A stretch of DNA of 64,000 bases from RGIG2041 sp045578865 (lineage in GTDB: Bacteria; Bacillota; Clostridia; UBA1381; UMGS1253), in the NCBI GenBank assembly GCA_045578865.1, contig JAZNLB010000003.1, forward strand, positions 3,010 to 67,009. The letters run 5' to 3'. Below are positions 16,629 to 26,029 of the stretch, piece by piece. Under the pieces are notes generated by a model, which was given only the letters and a program-made list of their open reading frames with translations, was not told the origin of the DNA and searched no databases. Each line of letters begins with the position of its first letter. Position 1 is the first letter of the stretch. The position numbers and the translations under genes were made by a program.

Positions 16629-17534
16629 ATGTATGATATTTTGATATTCGGTGCCGGAACGGCGGGACTTACGGCGGCGATTTATGGCGTTCGTGCAGGC
16701 AGAAAGGTTGCTGTTTTGGAGGAGGGCGTGTACGGCGGACAGATTGTGAATACCTTGGAGATTGAAAACTATCCTGGCATTGCTAAGGTTTCGGGAGTGG
16801 ATTATGCGACCGGTCTTTTTGAACAGGCAACGAATCTCGGTGCAGAAGTCATGTTTGATGCCCCGGTGTCGGTAGAAAAAACGGATGGTTTTGTCGTGCA
16901 GACCAGACGCGGCAAGACGCTGGAGGCTAAGTCGCTGATTTTGGCGGTCGGCGCGAAGAACAGACCGCTCGGCGTGGACGGTGAAGAAAAATTTGTGGGG
17001 CGCGGCATTTCGTACTGTGCAACATGTGACGGCGCATTTTTCAAAGGCAAGGATGTGGCGGTGGTCGGTGGCGGTAATACGGCCATTGACGATGCGTTGT
17101 TTTTGACGGACTACTGTAATAAGGTGTATTTAATTCATCGCAGACAGGGCTTTCGTGCCGAGGAAGCAAAACTGGCACTTTTACGAGAAAAGAAGAATCT
17201 TGAATTTGTGCTCGACAGTGTGGTTGAAGCCGTGCAGGGTGAAGATAAACTGGCGGGTGTCACTATAAAAAACAAGGTGACAGAGGCGGTGGAGCACCTG
17301 GCGCTTGACGGCATATTTGTTGCGGTGGGACAGGTTCCGGCAACCAAGATTGCCGAAGGGCTTGTGGCGCTGGACGATTATGGTTATATCGTAGCAGGTG
17401 AAGATTGCAAGACGAGCGCTGAGGGCATTTTTGCGGCAGGCGACTGTCGCACAAAGCAGATTCGTCAGTTGGTAACTGCGGCGGCGGATGGTGCGGTGGC
17501 GGCGCTTGCGGCTTGCGAGTATATTCGTAAATAA
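16629..17534 (+). CDS. trxB: Thioredoxin reductase
   Basis: This 301-residue flavoprotein reduces thioredoxin-like proteins. It has the N-terminal FAD site GAGTAGLTAAIYG, the redox pair CATC (Cys130, Cys133), the second dinucleotide site GGGNTAIDDALFL and the C-terminal FAD block IFAAGDCR. The ATG at 16629 follows AAGAGGA; an earlier in-frame ATG has no site. No thioredoxin gene is adjacent. Whether it uses NADPH or ferredoxin cannot be read from these motifs alone. Confidence 0.93.
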   Translation: MYDILIFGAGTAGLTAAIYGVRAGRKVAVLEEGVYGGQIVNTLEIENYPGIAKVSGVDYATGLFEQATNLGAEVMFDAPVSVEKTDGFVVQTRRGKTLEAKSLILAVGAKNRPLGVDGEEKFVGRGISYCATCDGAFFKGKDVAVVGGGNTAIDDALFLTDYCNKVYLIHRRQGFRAEEAKLALLREKKNLEFVLDSVVEAVQGEDKLAGVTIKNKVTEAVEHLALDGIFVAVGQVPATKIAEGLVALDDYGYIVAGEDCKTSAEGIFAAGDCRTKQIRQLVTAAADGAVAALAACEYIRK

Positions 17535-17544
17535 CGGGGGCGGC

Positions 17545-17709
17545 ATGGACGAGAAATTTTATACGGTAGCAAGAATTGAAGGGGAGTATGCCGTTTTAAA
17601 AAACGAGCAGGACGGCGGCGAAGTCTTTATCGCGCTTGCACTTCTGCCGTTCGGTGCGGATTTGGGTGTGCTCTTAAAATATGCGAATTTTGAATACAGT
17701 ATATGTTGA
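17545..17709 (+). CDS. DUF3006-like small protein
   Basis: This 54-residue protein has the typical opening of DUF3006 proteins, a short beta-rich pattern (VARIEGEYAVLKNEQDG followed by ALLPFGADLG). The function of the family is unknown. It starts ten bases after trxB behind GGGGGCGG, so it is probably co-transcribed with trxB. Confidence 0.6.
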   Translation: MDEKFYTVARIEGEYAVLKNEQDGGEVFIALALLPFGADLGVLLKYANFEYSIC

Positions 17710-17711
17710 AG

Positions 17712-17744
17712 GAAGCGGTGATTTTTAATTCACCGCTTCTTTTT
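17712..17744. terminator. Bidirectional terminator between convergent genes
   Basis: Stem GAAGCGGTGA/TCACCGCTTC (17712-17721 with 17730-17739) with T-run TTTTT. The right arm includes the stop codon of the convergent SpoVB-like gene. Confidence 0.8.
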
Positions 17745-19247
17745 GATTTGTCGCAGCAGGGCTATGTCCGATGCCGTGACCGTGCCGCTGAGCACGGCAA
17801 ACAGACAAAAGACGGCTGAAAAAATCAAAATGCCGCCAAACAGCGCATACGGACCTGCAAAAAATTGCTTATAGACTTGCAGACAAAGCATGGCAAGGGC
17901 ACAGGACAGAATCGGCATAGAGATTTGGCGTGCGCGGATTCGGATGCCGCTCACCTGCACAAGGCGGCGCAGGCAAGCAAGCGAAGTATACAGGTTGCTT
18001 ACAATCATAATCCATAAAAAGCCATCAAGACCGTAGCGCGGAACAAAAAACCATACGGCGACGATGCGAAGGACAGAATTGGCTAAATTGTAGCGCAGTG
18101 TGGACATTTGCTGACCGAGGCCGTGTAGAAGACCGGTAGCAATGCTCTCTAAATACATCAGCGGCAAAATCGGGGCGAGGAAAGCGAGCAGATAGCCTAC
18201 ATGCTCGTCTTTATAGAGTAGGTTTGCAATTTCGTTCGGGTAAGTCATAAACACGCCGGCAATCAAAAGCGAGGAAACAAAAGTGATGCGTAGTGCAAAG
18301 TGCGAGGAGCGAACAATGCCGGTTTTTTGTTTTTTTGCATCAAATTCCGAAAGTTCGGGGACTAAGAGTGTCGAAAGTGCGTTTAAAAAAGAAGCCGGGA
18401 AAAACAGAGCAGGCAGAGCCATCCCTTTGAGCATACCGAATTGTGCAATAGCGTGCGTATTATCGCCGGAGAAACTTGTCAGCGCTTGCGGTACAAGCAA
18501 GTTTTCCGCTGTATGCAAGGCAGTGTTGATGTGTCCTGTGAAAGCGATGGGCAAAAACACAGCGAGCAGGCGGGGAAAAACAGAAGTGATTTTGTGTGTG
18601 GAGGGCATGAGGTTTTTTTCGTCCTTTTTATAGAAGGCTGCCAGATAAATGCAGGCGGCAACTTCGCTGACTGCATTGCCGAGCACAATGGCGACGCAGG
18701 CATAGCCCAGACCGTGCTTTGCCATCGGGCGAAGTAAAAGCCATACGGCAAGAATCCGAATGATTTGTTCAAGTAGTTGGGAATCTGATGGTGTTTTGGC
18801 ATTGCGTCTGGCCATAAAGTAGCCTTTAAAGCAAGCGCTGACAGACATAAACGGCAGACCAAGCGATAAAATCCGCAAAGAAAGTGCGGTGCGGCTATCG
18901 GAGAGCCAATGCAGGGCGAGTGTGTCTGCAAACAGATACAGACACAGGCAAGCGCCGCAACCGAGAGTCAGCGCAAGCGGCAGAGCCTTTTTTAAAATGG
19001 TTTGGACTGCCTCTTTGCCGCCCATGGGGGCATCTTGTGCAATCAGTCGCGTAACCGCAAGGCTGAGGCCGGCGGTTGCAAGGGCACCGGCAAAAGTATA
19101 GACGGAGAAAATCAATGCGTGCAGTCCCATACCTTCAGCACCGATTTGACTTGCGATATATATACGCATGCCCATGCCTGCTGTACGCAAAAGCAGGGAG
19201 GTTATGGTTAAAATGGCTGCGTTTTTGACGAATGTTCGTTTCTGCAT
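17730..19247 (-). CDS. SpoVB-like polysaccharide flippase (MOP superfamily)
   Basis: This 505-residue protein has about 14 membrane segments and the stage V sporulation protein B pattern: KNAAILTITSLLLRTAGMGMRIYIASQIGAEGMGLHALI at the start and IATGLLHGLGQQ later. SpoVB/MurJ-type proteins flip lipid-linked sugars for spore cortex or cell-wall synthesis. The ATG at 19247 follows AAAGGAG at good spacing; an ATG 24 bases upstream lacks a site. A possible sigma-E-type promoter lies upstream. Confidence 0.85.
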   Translation of the reverse strand: MQKRTFVKNAAILTITSLLLRTAGMGMRIYIASQIGAEGMGLHALIFSVYTFAGALATAGLSLAVTRLIAQDAPMGGKEAVQTILKKALPLALTLGCGACLCLYLFADTLALHWLSDSRTALSLRILSLGLPFMSVSACFKGYFMARRNAKTPSDSQLLEQIIRILAVWLLLRPMAKHGLGYACVAIVLGNAVSEVAACIYLAAFYKKDEKNLMPSTHKITSVFPRLLAVFLPIAFTGHINTALHTAENLLVPQALTSFSGDNTHAIAQFGMLKGMALPALFFPASFLNALSTLLVPELSEFDAKKQKTGIVRSSHFALRITFVSSLLIAGVFMTYPNEIANLLYKDEHVGYLLAFLAPILPLMYLESIATGLLHGLGQQMSTLRYNLANSVLRIVAVWFFVPRYGLDGFLWIMIVSNLYTSLACLRRLVQVSGIRIRARQISMPILSCALAMLCLQVYKQFFAGPYALFGGILIFSAVFCLFAVLSGTVTASDIALLRQIKKKR

Positions 19248-19279
19248 ACGGACTTTGCTCCTTTGGGTCATAGTACTAA

Positions 19280-19307
19280 ACTATATGGATTTTCACATAA
19301 GAATATC
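19280..19307 (-). promoter_or_regulatory. Possible sigma-E-type promoter
   Basis: On the minus strand GATATT (19302-19307), 14 bp, CATATAGT (19280-19287) resembles the mother-cell sigma-E consensus. No good sigma-A promoter is seen for this gene. Confidence 0.35.
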
Positions 19308-19314
19308 CGTCAAA

Positions 19315-19332
19315 TTGTTAAAATAATAACTA
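19315..19332. promoter_or_regulatory. Rex-like operator upstream of rnf
   Basis: TTGTTAA-N4-ATAACTA matches 12 of 14 fixed positions of the Rex (NADH-sensing repressor) consensus TTGTTAA-N4-TTAACAA. It lies about 80 bp before rnfC. Confidence 0.4.
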
Positions 19333-19396
19333 TGGTTGCCTAAACAAGAAGAGTGTGATAAGATTATATAATAACAGAAAAAAGGGGGCGTACAAT

Positions 19397-20722
19397 ATGG
19401 CATTAACCTTTAAAGGCGGTGTGCATCCGGCGGACAACAAGCAACAGTCCAATAAAATTCCGATCCGCAATATCGGTGGCTGTGGCGAGCATATCTATCC
19501 GGTGCAACAGCATATTGGTGCACCGCTGACGCCGACGGTGGCTGAGGGTGACCGTGTGTATGTCGGCACGAAAATTGCAGATGCTGAAAGTTTTGTATCT
19601 GCACCGATTCACAGTTCAGTTTCAGGAACGGTGAAAGCGATTGAACCGAGACTGCACCCGAACGGCAGCAGGATATTAAGTATTATCGTGGAAAATGATT
19701 TTGAGTATGAACTCGATGAGAATATTGAACCCAAGGGTGAAATAGAGGATTTAAGTCCGAAGGAGATTATAGAAATTGTGCGTGAGGCAGGTATTGTCGG
19801 CATGGGCGGCGCAGGCTTTCCGACGCATGTAAAACTTTCGCCTCCTCCAGACAAAAAGATTACACATGTGATTGTCAACGGGGCCGAGTGTGAGCCGTAT
19901 TTAACGAGCGACCATCGTGCCATGGTAGAGCGCCCGGACCAGATCATTTACGGCCTGCGTGCGGTGATGCACATTTTCGGTTTAAAAAACGGTTATGTGG
20001 CGATTGAAAACAATAAGCCGGATGCCATTCGCGCGGTGCGCGCGGCAGCAGGAGACGGCATTGAGGTTAAGGTATTAAAGAAAAAGTATCCGCAAGGTTC
20101 TGAAAAGCATATTATTTATGCGGTAACAGGACGCGAAGTGCCGTCGGGCGGTTTGCCTGCAGATGTGGGTGTGGTTGTGCTCAATGTGGATACGGTGACC
20201 AGCATCGGTATTGCACTAATGACGGGTATGCCGGCCATTCGCAGAATTGTAACGGTTTCGGGTGATGCCATGAAGAAAACCGCCAATTTTGAAGTGCGTA
20301 CAGGCACACCGTTTCGTCATGTGTTTGCCGAGGCAGGTGGCTTTGCCGTTGAACCTGTAAAGATTTTGCAGGGCGGTCCGATGATGGGTATTGCACAGTC
20401 GAGCCTGGATGTACCGGTTACGAAGGCCACATCGGCACTCTTGGCGCTTGCACGCAGTGAAGCGGTATATGATGACACACAGGCTTGCATCCGTTGCGGT
20501 CGATGTGTAAAGGCTTGCCCGATGCACCTGGTACCGATGATGCTTAATAACTACGCAAAGGAAAATGACTTGGAGATGTGCGACAAACTCCATGTCACAG
20601 ATTGTATCGAGTGCGGCAGTTGTGCATATATCTGCCCTGCAAGAAAGCATCTTGTTTCTAATATCCGCGTAGCAAAACAGGCTGTGCTTGCAAAGCGCAG
20701 AGCGCAAGCGGCGAAAAAATAA
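19397..20722 (+). CDS. rnfC: Rnf complex subunit C
   Basis: This 441-residue peripheral subunit of the ferredoxin:NAD+ oxidoreductase takes part in NADH/ferredoxin electron transfer coupled to ion pumping. It starts with GGVHPADNKQQSN, has a nucleotide/flavin block GMGGAGFPTHVKL and GAECEPYLTSDHR, and carries two 4Fe-4S motifs, CIRCGRCVKACP and CIECGSCAYICP. The ATG at 19397 follows GGGGGCG. It opens the classical clostridial order C-D-G-E-A-B. Confidence 0.95.
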   Translation: MALTFKGGVHPADNKQQSNKIPIRNIGGCGEHIYPVQQHIGAPLTPTVAEGDRVYVGTKIADAESFVSAPIHSSVSGTVKAIEPRLHPNGSRILSIIVENDFEYELDENIEPKGEIEDLSPKEIIEIVREAGIVGMGGAGFPTHVKLSPPPDKKITHVIVNGAECEPYLTSDHRAMVERPDQIIYGLRAVMHIFGLKNGYVAIENNKPDAIRAVRAAAGDGIEVKVLKKKYPQGSEKHIIYAVTGREVPSGGLPADVGVVVLNVDTVTSIGIALMTGMPAIRRIVTVSGDAMKKTANFEVRTGTPFRHVFAEAGGFAVEPVKILQGGPMMGIAQSSLDVPVTKATSALLALARSEAVYDDTQACIRCGRCVKACPMHLVPMMLNNYAKENDLEMCDKLHVTDCIECGSCAYICPARKHLVSNIRVAKQAVLAKRRAQAAKK

Positions 20723-20741
20723 GTTGAGGGGAAAAGTGTAT

Positions 20742-21773
20742 ATGACAAACGAAAAATTTGTAGTTTCGGCATCGCCGCATATCGTCAGTGAAAATACGAC
20801 ACAGCGTGCTATGCTGGATGTAATTATAGCGTTGATGCCTGCGTTGCTTGCCGGTTGGTATATCTTCGGTCTTAGGGCGCTTTTGGTTGCGGTTGTTTGT
20901 GTGTGCACAAGTGTGGTTGCGGAATTTGTTTATCAGTGGCTCTATTTTGGTGTACAAATTAAAAACGAGCAAGGCATGGCGTTTGGGAAAGCGCTTTCGC
21001 TTGCGGGAAAGAAAAGCACGATCGGCGATTTATCCGCTGCAGTAACCGGCCTGTTACTGGCATTGAATATGCCGCCGAGCATTCCTTTGTGGATGGTCAT
21101 GATTGGCTGTGTGTTTGCCATCGTGCTTGTAAAGCAACTTTTCGGCGGTCTTGGGCATAACTTTGTCAATCCGGCATTGGCGGCGAGAGCATTTATGCTT
21201 TCGGCGTGGCCTGTGCAGATGACATCGTTTTCTGGCCCGGTTGGCAGTTTTGCAAAATTCAGCGTAGATGCGGTATCAAGCGCAACGCCGCTTTCGGCAC
21301 TGAAACAGACGGGCAATGCGGCTGCAACGCTGCAGGATGCTTTCTTTGGAAACATCGGCGGTTGTATCGGCGAGGTGTGTGCTCTGGCAATTTTAATCGG
21401 TGCGATTTACCTTTTGATGCGCGGCGTGATTGATTTGCGTATTCCGCTGATGTTTCTTGGTACTTTTGCCGTGCTGACCTTCTTTTTCGGTACATACAAA
21501 TATGATTTGCAGTTTGTACTTTTAAGTCTTTGCTCGGGCGGAATCATGCTCGGTGCATGGTTTATGGCAACGGACTATGTCACTACGCCTGTCACGAAGG
21601 GCGGGCATTGGATTTTCGGTTTGGGTTGCGGTATTATTACCTTCGCCATCCGTCGCTTCGGTGGTTATCCGGAGGGTGTAACCTATGCTATCCTTCTTAT
21701 GAATATTGCATCACCGCTTATAGACAAACTGGTGCATCCGCGAGTGTTCGGGGAGGTGAAAAAGCGTGGCTAA
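20742..21773 (+). CDS. rnfD: Rnf complex subunit D
   Basis: This 343-residue multi-spanning membrane subunit carries the covalent-FMN motif VSSATPLSALK, where the Thr binds FMN by a phosphoester. It also has the conserved GGLGHNFVNPALAARAFMLSAWP segment. The ATG at 20742 follows GAGGGGAA. It overlaps rnfG by eight bases. Confidence 0.94.
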   Translation: MTNEKFVVSASPHIVSENTTQRAMLDVIIALMPALLAGWYIFGLRALLVAVVCVCTSVVAEFVYQWLYFGVQIKNEQGMAFGKALSLAGKKSTIGDLSAAVTGLLLALNMPPSIPLWMVMIGCVFAIVLVKQLFGGLGHNFVNPALAARAFMLSAWPVQMTSFSGPVGSFAKFSVDAVSSATPLSALKQTGNAAATLQDAFFGNIGGCIGEVCALAILIGAIYLLMRGVIDLRIPLMFLGTFAVLTFFFGTYKYDLQFVLLSLCSGGIMLGAWFMATDYVTTPVTKGGHWIFGLGCGIITFAIRRFGGYPEGVTYAILLMNIASPLIDKLVHPRVFGEVKKRG

Positions 21774-22365
21774 TGTAAAGGAAATCATAAAAAACGCCGT
21801 TGTATTGTTTTTGATTACGGCAGTCGTGGCGGCGCTTTTGGCCGGAGCAAACCTTTTAACGAAAGATAAGATTGCTAAAAACAGTCTCTTGGCTGAACAA
21901 GAGGCGCTTGCAGAGGTTATAGATGCCGACGACTTTGAAGTGACGCAGGATTTGGCGCTTCTGGAAACGGCGGAGCCGATTACGGCGGCGTATGTTGCAC
22001 AAAAAGATGGTGCACCGGCTGGCTGGTGTTTTAAGGTAGCACCGTCCGGCTACGGCGGCGAGATGGAACTGATTTTCGGGGTGGATAATAATTTGGTGAT
22101 TACCGGTGTCAGCGTGCTTTCGCACGGCGAGACCGCCGGCCTCGGTGCCAATATGACCAAACCGGAATTCCGCAGCCGTTTTGTAGGTAAAAAGGAAATT
22201 GCCGGTGTGGTAAAATCGGGCGCAAAAGACAATGAAATTCAGGCGCTTTCCGGCGCGACCATATCTTCAAAAGCTGTGGCGCGCGGCGCGCAGACAGCTT
22301 TGGATGCAGCGAATTTTTTGGCGCACACACCGGGCGTGGATTTTGAAAAGGAGGCGGCAAAATGA
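21766..22365 (+). CDS. rnfG: Rnf complex subunit G
   Basis: This 199-residue protein has one N-terminal membrane helix and an outer FMN domain. The motif LSGATISSKAV supplies the Thr for covalent FMN. The start is GTG at 21766, inside rnfD, behind GGGGAGGTG. It overlaps rnfE by ATGA. Confidence 0.93.
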   Translation: MANVKEIIKNAVVLFLITAVVAALLAGANLLTKDKIAKNSLLAEQEALAEVIDADDFEVTQDLALLETAEPITAAYVAQKDGAPAGWCFKVAPSGYGGEMELIFGVDNNLVITGVSVLSHGETAGLGANMTKPEFRSRFVGKKEIAGVVKSGAKDNEIQALSGATISSKAVARGAQTALDAANFLAHTPGVDFEKEAAK

Positions 22366-22982
22366 AAGCAAATAAAGCAGTAAATACATTTACCGCCGGT
22401 CTTGTAGAGAATAATCCGACCTTTGTACAACTCATCGGTATGTGCCCGACATTGGCGACCACAACCTCGCTTCAAAACGGTTTTATGATGGGCCTTGCGG
22501 CAACTGCGGTTTTAACGGCATCCAATGTGGTGATTTCTCTTTTGCGTAAATGTATTCCCGACAAAATCCGTATTGCGGCGTATGTTGTTGTTATTGCGGG
22601 CTTTGTAACGATGATTGAAATGCTGATGAAGGCGTTTTTGCCGGAACTTTCGGAAAGTTTGGGCATTTTCATTCCGCTTATTGTTGTAAATTGTATTATT
22701 TTGGCGCGTGCAGAGGCATTTGCATCGAAAAACAGCATAGGTCTTTCGGCACTCGACGGACTGGGCATGGGTTTTGGTTTTACGCTGGCCCTGTCTTTGA
22801 TTTCCGCCGTGCGTGAACTTTTGGGCGCAGGCTCGATTTGGGGCATGCAGATTCTAGGCGCGCCGTATGAGCCGATGCTCGTGTTTATTTTGGCGCCGGG
22901 TGGATTTATTGTCCTTGGTCTGCTGATTGCAATTATTCAGATGATTCGCAATAAAAACAAGAAGAAAGGCGGTGCGGCATAA
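22362..22982 (+). CDS. rnfE: Rnf complex subunit E
   Basis: This 206-residue membrane subunit has about six helices and the RnfE/NqrD pattern NPTFVQLIGMCPTLATTTS, then LIVVNCIILARAEAFAS. It pairs with RnfA to form the inverted-repeat membrane core that carries an iron-sulfur centre. Its last base overlaps the rnfA start. Confidence 0.95.
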   Translation: MKANKAVNTFTAGLVENNPTFVQLIGMCPTLATTTSLQNGFMMGLAATAVLTASNVVISLLRKCIPDKIRIAAYVVVIAGFVTMIEMLMKAFLPELSESLGIFIPLIVVNCIILARAEAFASKNSIGLSALDGLGMGFGFTLALSLISAVRELLGAGSIWGMQILGAPYEPMLVFILAPGGFIVLGLLIAIIQMIRNKNKKKGGAA

Positions 22983-23566
22983 TGGATTTTTCCGGATTTA
23001 TCAACATCGTACTGACCGCTATCTTGATTGAAAATTTCGTATTGGTAAAGTTTTTGGGTATATGCCCGTTTTTGGGTGTTTCCAAAAAGGTGGATACCGC
23101 CGTGGGCATGGGTGGTGCGGTAGCCTTTGTTATGACGCTTGCCAGTGCGCTGACCTACCTTGCGTGGACCTACATTCTCATACCGCTCGGTTTAGAGTAT
23201 TTGCAGACGATTGCATTTATCTTAATTATTGCCGTACTGGTGCAGTTTGTGGAAATGGTACTCAAAAAACTTTTGCCGGCACTCTACAATGCGCTTGGCA
23301 TTTATCTGCCATTGATTACGACGAACTGTGCGGTGCTTGGAGCGGCAATTTTGAATGTGCAAAACGGCTATAATTTTATACAGTCTGTTTTGTTCGGGCT
23401 TTGTTCGGCGCTCGGATTTACGCTGGCGATTGTTCTGTTTGCGGGCGTGCGTGAGCGCACGCAGTTTTCCAAACCGCCCAAGTGCATGGAAGGTTTTCCG
23501 ATTGCCTTGGTATCCGCAGGTCTGATGGCGTTGGCATTTGGCGGATTTTCCGGTTTTTCGATTTAA
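22982..23566 (+). CDS. rnfA: Rnf complex subunit A
   Basis: This 194-residue membrane subunit has the RnfA/NqrE signatures ENFVLVKFLGICPFLGVSKK and LITTNCAVLGAAI, whose cysteines match those of RnfE in mirrored topology. It begins on a TAATG overlap with rnfE. Confidence 0.95.
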   Translation: MDFSGFINIVLTAILIENFVLVKFLGICPFLGVSKKVDTAVGMGGAVAFVMTLASALTYLAWTYILIPLGLEYLQTIAFILIIAVLVQFVEMVLKKLLPALYNALGIYLPLITTNCAVLGAAILNVQNGYNFIQSVLFGLCSALGFTLAIVLFAGVRERTQFSKPPKCMEGFPIALVSAGLMALAFGGFSGFSI

Positions 23567-23588
23567 GTAAGAAAGGAGTACACGGGTG

Positions 23589-24368
23589 ATGCAGATTTTA
23601 ACAGCAGTAGGAGTGCTTGGTGGCCTCGGTATTCTTTTCGGGGCGATTTTAGGCATAGCATCTCTTTTGTTTTATGTAAAAGAAGATCCGCGCGTGGCGC
23701 AGATTACCGAACTTTTGCCCGGTGCGAACTGCGGCGGTTGTGGCTTTGCCGGTTGTGCAAATCTTGCGGCGGCGATTGCTAAAGGGGAAGCACCGATTAC
23801 GGCTTGTCCGGGGTGCAGCGCAGAAAACACGGCAAAAATTGCTGAAATTATGGGAAGCGGCGCCGTGGAAAAGAAACGCATGGTTGCTTTTGTAAAGTGC
23901 AGCGGCGCTAAAGATACCGTTGCGGAAAAATATATTTACAGCGGTGTCGAGGATTGTTTGGTTGCGGCAAGACTGGGCGGAGGCATGAAAGTGTGCTCGG
24001 CGGCGTGTCTTGGCTTGGGCAGTTGCGTAAAGGCGTGCCCGTTTGATGCAATACATATCCAAAACGGCGTTGCCGTGGTGGATGAAAATAAATGTACCGC
24101 TTGCGGCAAGTGTGTCCAAACCTGCCCGAAGGGCGTTATTGAAATCGTAGCGGCAGATACCCCTGTCAAGGTGGCGTGCAACAACAACGAAAAAGGCGTT
24201 ATGGTTAATAAGTTTTGCTCGGCAGGTTGTATCCGGTGCAAACTTTGTGAAAAGGCGTGTCCGGTGCAGGCGATCCGTGTAGACGCCGCCAGCGCAGTGA
24301 TTGATTACAATAAATGTATCGGTTGCGGTGCTTGTAAAGAAAAATGCCCGAGAAAAGTTATTGTCTGA
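23589..24368 (+). CDS. rnfB: Rnf complex subunit B, multi-iron-sulfur
   Basis: This 259-residue subunit has an N-terminal membrane helix, a 4Fe-4S domain CGGCGFAGCANLA, and several ferredoxin motifs (CSAACLGLGSCVKACP, CTACGKCVQTCP, CIRCKLCEKACP, CIGCGACKEKCP). It is the likely entry point for ferredoxin electrons. A GTG three bases earlier (23586) is an equally possible start, since AAAGGAG serves both. It closes the rnf operon before a strong terminator. Confidence 0.95.
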   Translation: MQILTAVGVLGGLGILFGAILGIASLLFYVKEDPRVAQITELLPGANCGGCGFAGCANLAAAIAKGEAPITACPGCSAENTAKIAEIMGSGAVEKKRMVAFVKCSGAKDTVAEKYIYSGVEDCLVAARLGGGMKVCSAACLGLGSCVKACPFDAIHIQNGVAVVDENKCTACGKCVQTCPKGVIEIVAADTPVKVACNNNEKGVMVNKFCSAGCIRCKLCEKACPVQAIRVDAASAVIDYNKCIGCGACKEKCPRKVIV

Positions 24369-24375
24369 CTCGTAT

Positions 24376-24408
24376 AAATCCGCACAATCAACCAGTTGTG
24401 CGGATTTT
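24376..24408 (+). terminator. Terminator of the rnf operon
   Basis: A 12-bp perfect stem (24376-24387 with 24396-24407) has an 8-nt loop and TTTT. Confidence 0.85.
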
Positions 24409-24423
24409 GCATGCTTTCGCAGA

Positions 24424-24452
24424 TTGACAAAATACAAATTATGGCATACAAT
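24424..24452 (+). promoter_or_regulatory. Promoter of the MurF-like-ddl operon
   Basis: TTGACA (24424-24429), 17 bp, TACAAT (24447-24452). Confidence 0.8.
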
Positions 24453-24484
24453 GGTGCTATATGGGTTAATAAGGGGAGAGTCAG

Positions 24485-26014
24485 ATGGGATTTTGGCCAA
24501 GAAAGGTACTTAGAGAGATAACGCATGCTTTGGGAAATGGCGCATACAAGAAAAAAGCAAAAAAATATCCGGAACTGTTTTTTACATTGAGAGAACTTTG
24601 CGTGCGCGCAGGATTGAACATGGAAAACACCGATGGGAATGTGCAGGCAAAACTGGACAAAACCGTTTCGTATGTATGCCGTTGGGGTGACAGATTTACA
24701 AAAGATTGCATCTGTGTGCAACTCTATGGAGACAGCGATGCGGAGATGAAACTGGCTACACAAAGCGGCGCTTTGGTTTGTGTGACCGACCATGGCATCG
24801 ACGGGGTGGACTGTATTGTAGTTGAGCATCCGGAGATTGTTTATGCAGATTTGTGTGCCATCCTTCGTGAAAATGCGAAGACGGAAGCCACAGTTGTTGT
24901 GGGTAGTATTGGTAAGACAACGACGAAGAAAATGATTGAATCGGTATACCGCCAAGCGTTTTATACGATGTGCGATTCGGGAAATGATAATATATTAGAT
25001 AGCGTGGGCTCAATTTGTCAGCACTTGCCGCGTAAGGCAAAGCAATATATTGCGGAACTTTCCGAAGATACGCCCGGTTTGATTGAACAAATGTCGAAGA
25101 TTACAAAACCGAGCATTGCCGTGATTGCAACGATTGATAAATCTCATATTGAGCATTATGGCAGTGAAGAGAATATTTTCAACGAGTTTCGTTCCGTGAC
25201 AAAATATATGCCTGAAGACGGAGTATGCATCATCGGTCTGGACCAACCGAATGCGAAGGCGTTGATTACGGACAAGCGTGTGATTTATGTTTCTGATAAA
25301 AATTCGGAGGCGGATTTTTGGGCATCCGATATTGCAGTAACGCCGTCAGGTCTTACATTTCATGTGCACGAAAAGGCAACCGGAAATGTCTATCCGGTAG
25401 AATTAATCAATGCATTTGCACACCATAATGTATCTACGGCACTTTTGGCATTTGCCGCAGGCGTGGCAGCCGGTGTCGGTTATAAGCAAATCGTGGCCGG
25501 TTTGAAAACATACCGTGCGACGGGTATTCGCCAGAATGTATATAAGGCGGGCAGCAAAGTTGTTTATGCCGATTGCTATAATGCAGTTGCAAAATCCATT
25601 CGCTCTGCGATTTCAGGTGCACAGCAAATCCCGGTGCGTGGCAAGAAAATTGCTGTGCTCGGTGATGTTGCTGAAGCAGGGGATTATACGGAATCGACAC
25701 ATATGGAAATTGCTGAAATTATCAATGCGTCCGATTTTGATGTTGTGATGACTTTCGGTACGGAACTTAAAAAGGCATTGACAAAAACAAAGATGCGTGA
25801 TGGTTTGCTGGTTTTGACCTTTGAAAAGCAAAAGGTAATGAACCGCGCGCTGAAAGCACAGGTGAAAAGCGGTGACCTCGTTTTGTTCAAAGCGAGTCAC
25901 AGCGGGCATTTAAACAAATCGATTGCGGCAGTTTTTCCGTTTGCCTATATGTATCAGGCAATCAAATATTATACCCCGCGTTTGATGTGGCATTTTAAGG
26001 TTATTTTAAACTAA
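24485..26014 (+). CDS. MurF-like Mur ligase
   Basis: This 509-residue protein has the ATP loop GSIGKTTTKKM (about 139-149), a Mur ligase central domain, and DCYNAVAKSIRSAI, a variant of the MurF motif DxYNANPxS. It probably adds D-Ala-D-Ala or a related dipeptide to a UDP-MurNAc peptide. It is directly followed by ddl, which makes D-Ala-D-Ala, supporting that role. The N-terminal 120 residues differ from standard MurF, so it may be a paralogue or a divergent amide ligase. The RBS is AAGGGGAGAG. Confidence 0.75.
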   Translation: MGFWPRKVLREITHALGNGAYKKKAKKYPELFFTLRELCVRAGLNMENTDGNVQAKLDKTVSYVCRWGDRFTKDCICVQLYGDSDAEMKLATQSGALVCVTDHGIDGVDCIVVEHPEIVYADLCAILRENAKTEATVVVGSIGKTTTKKMIESVYRQAFYTMCDSGNDNILDSVGSICQHLPRKAKQYIAELSEDTPGLIEQMSKITKPSIAVIATIDKSHIEHYGSEENIFNEFRSVTKYMPEDGVCIIGLDQPNAKALITDKRVIYVSDKNSEADFWASDIAVTPSGLTFHVHEKATGNVYPVELINAFAHHNVSTALLAFAAGVAAGVGYKQIVAGLKTYRATGIRQNVYKAGSKVVYADCYNAVAKSIRSAISGAQQIPVRGKKIAVLGDVAEAGDYTESTHMEIAEIINASDFDVVMTFGTELKKALTKTKMRDGLLVLTFEKQKVMNRALKAQVKSGDLVLFKASHSGHLNKSIAAVFPFAYMYQAIKYYTPRLMWHFKVILN

Positions 26015-26029
26015 TATAGGGGAGAGAAA

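Noticed and set aside
24485..26014. The ligase as a canonical MurF.
   Set aside because: The first 120 residues and the variant DCYNAVAKS motif differ from standard MurF, so it is called MurF-like only.
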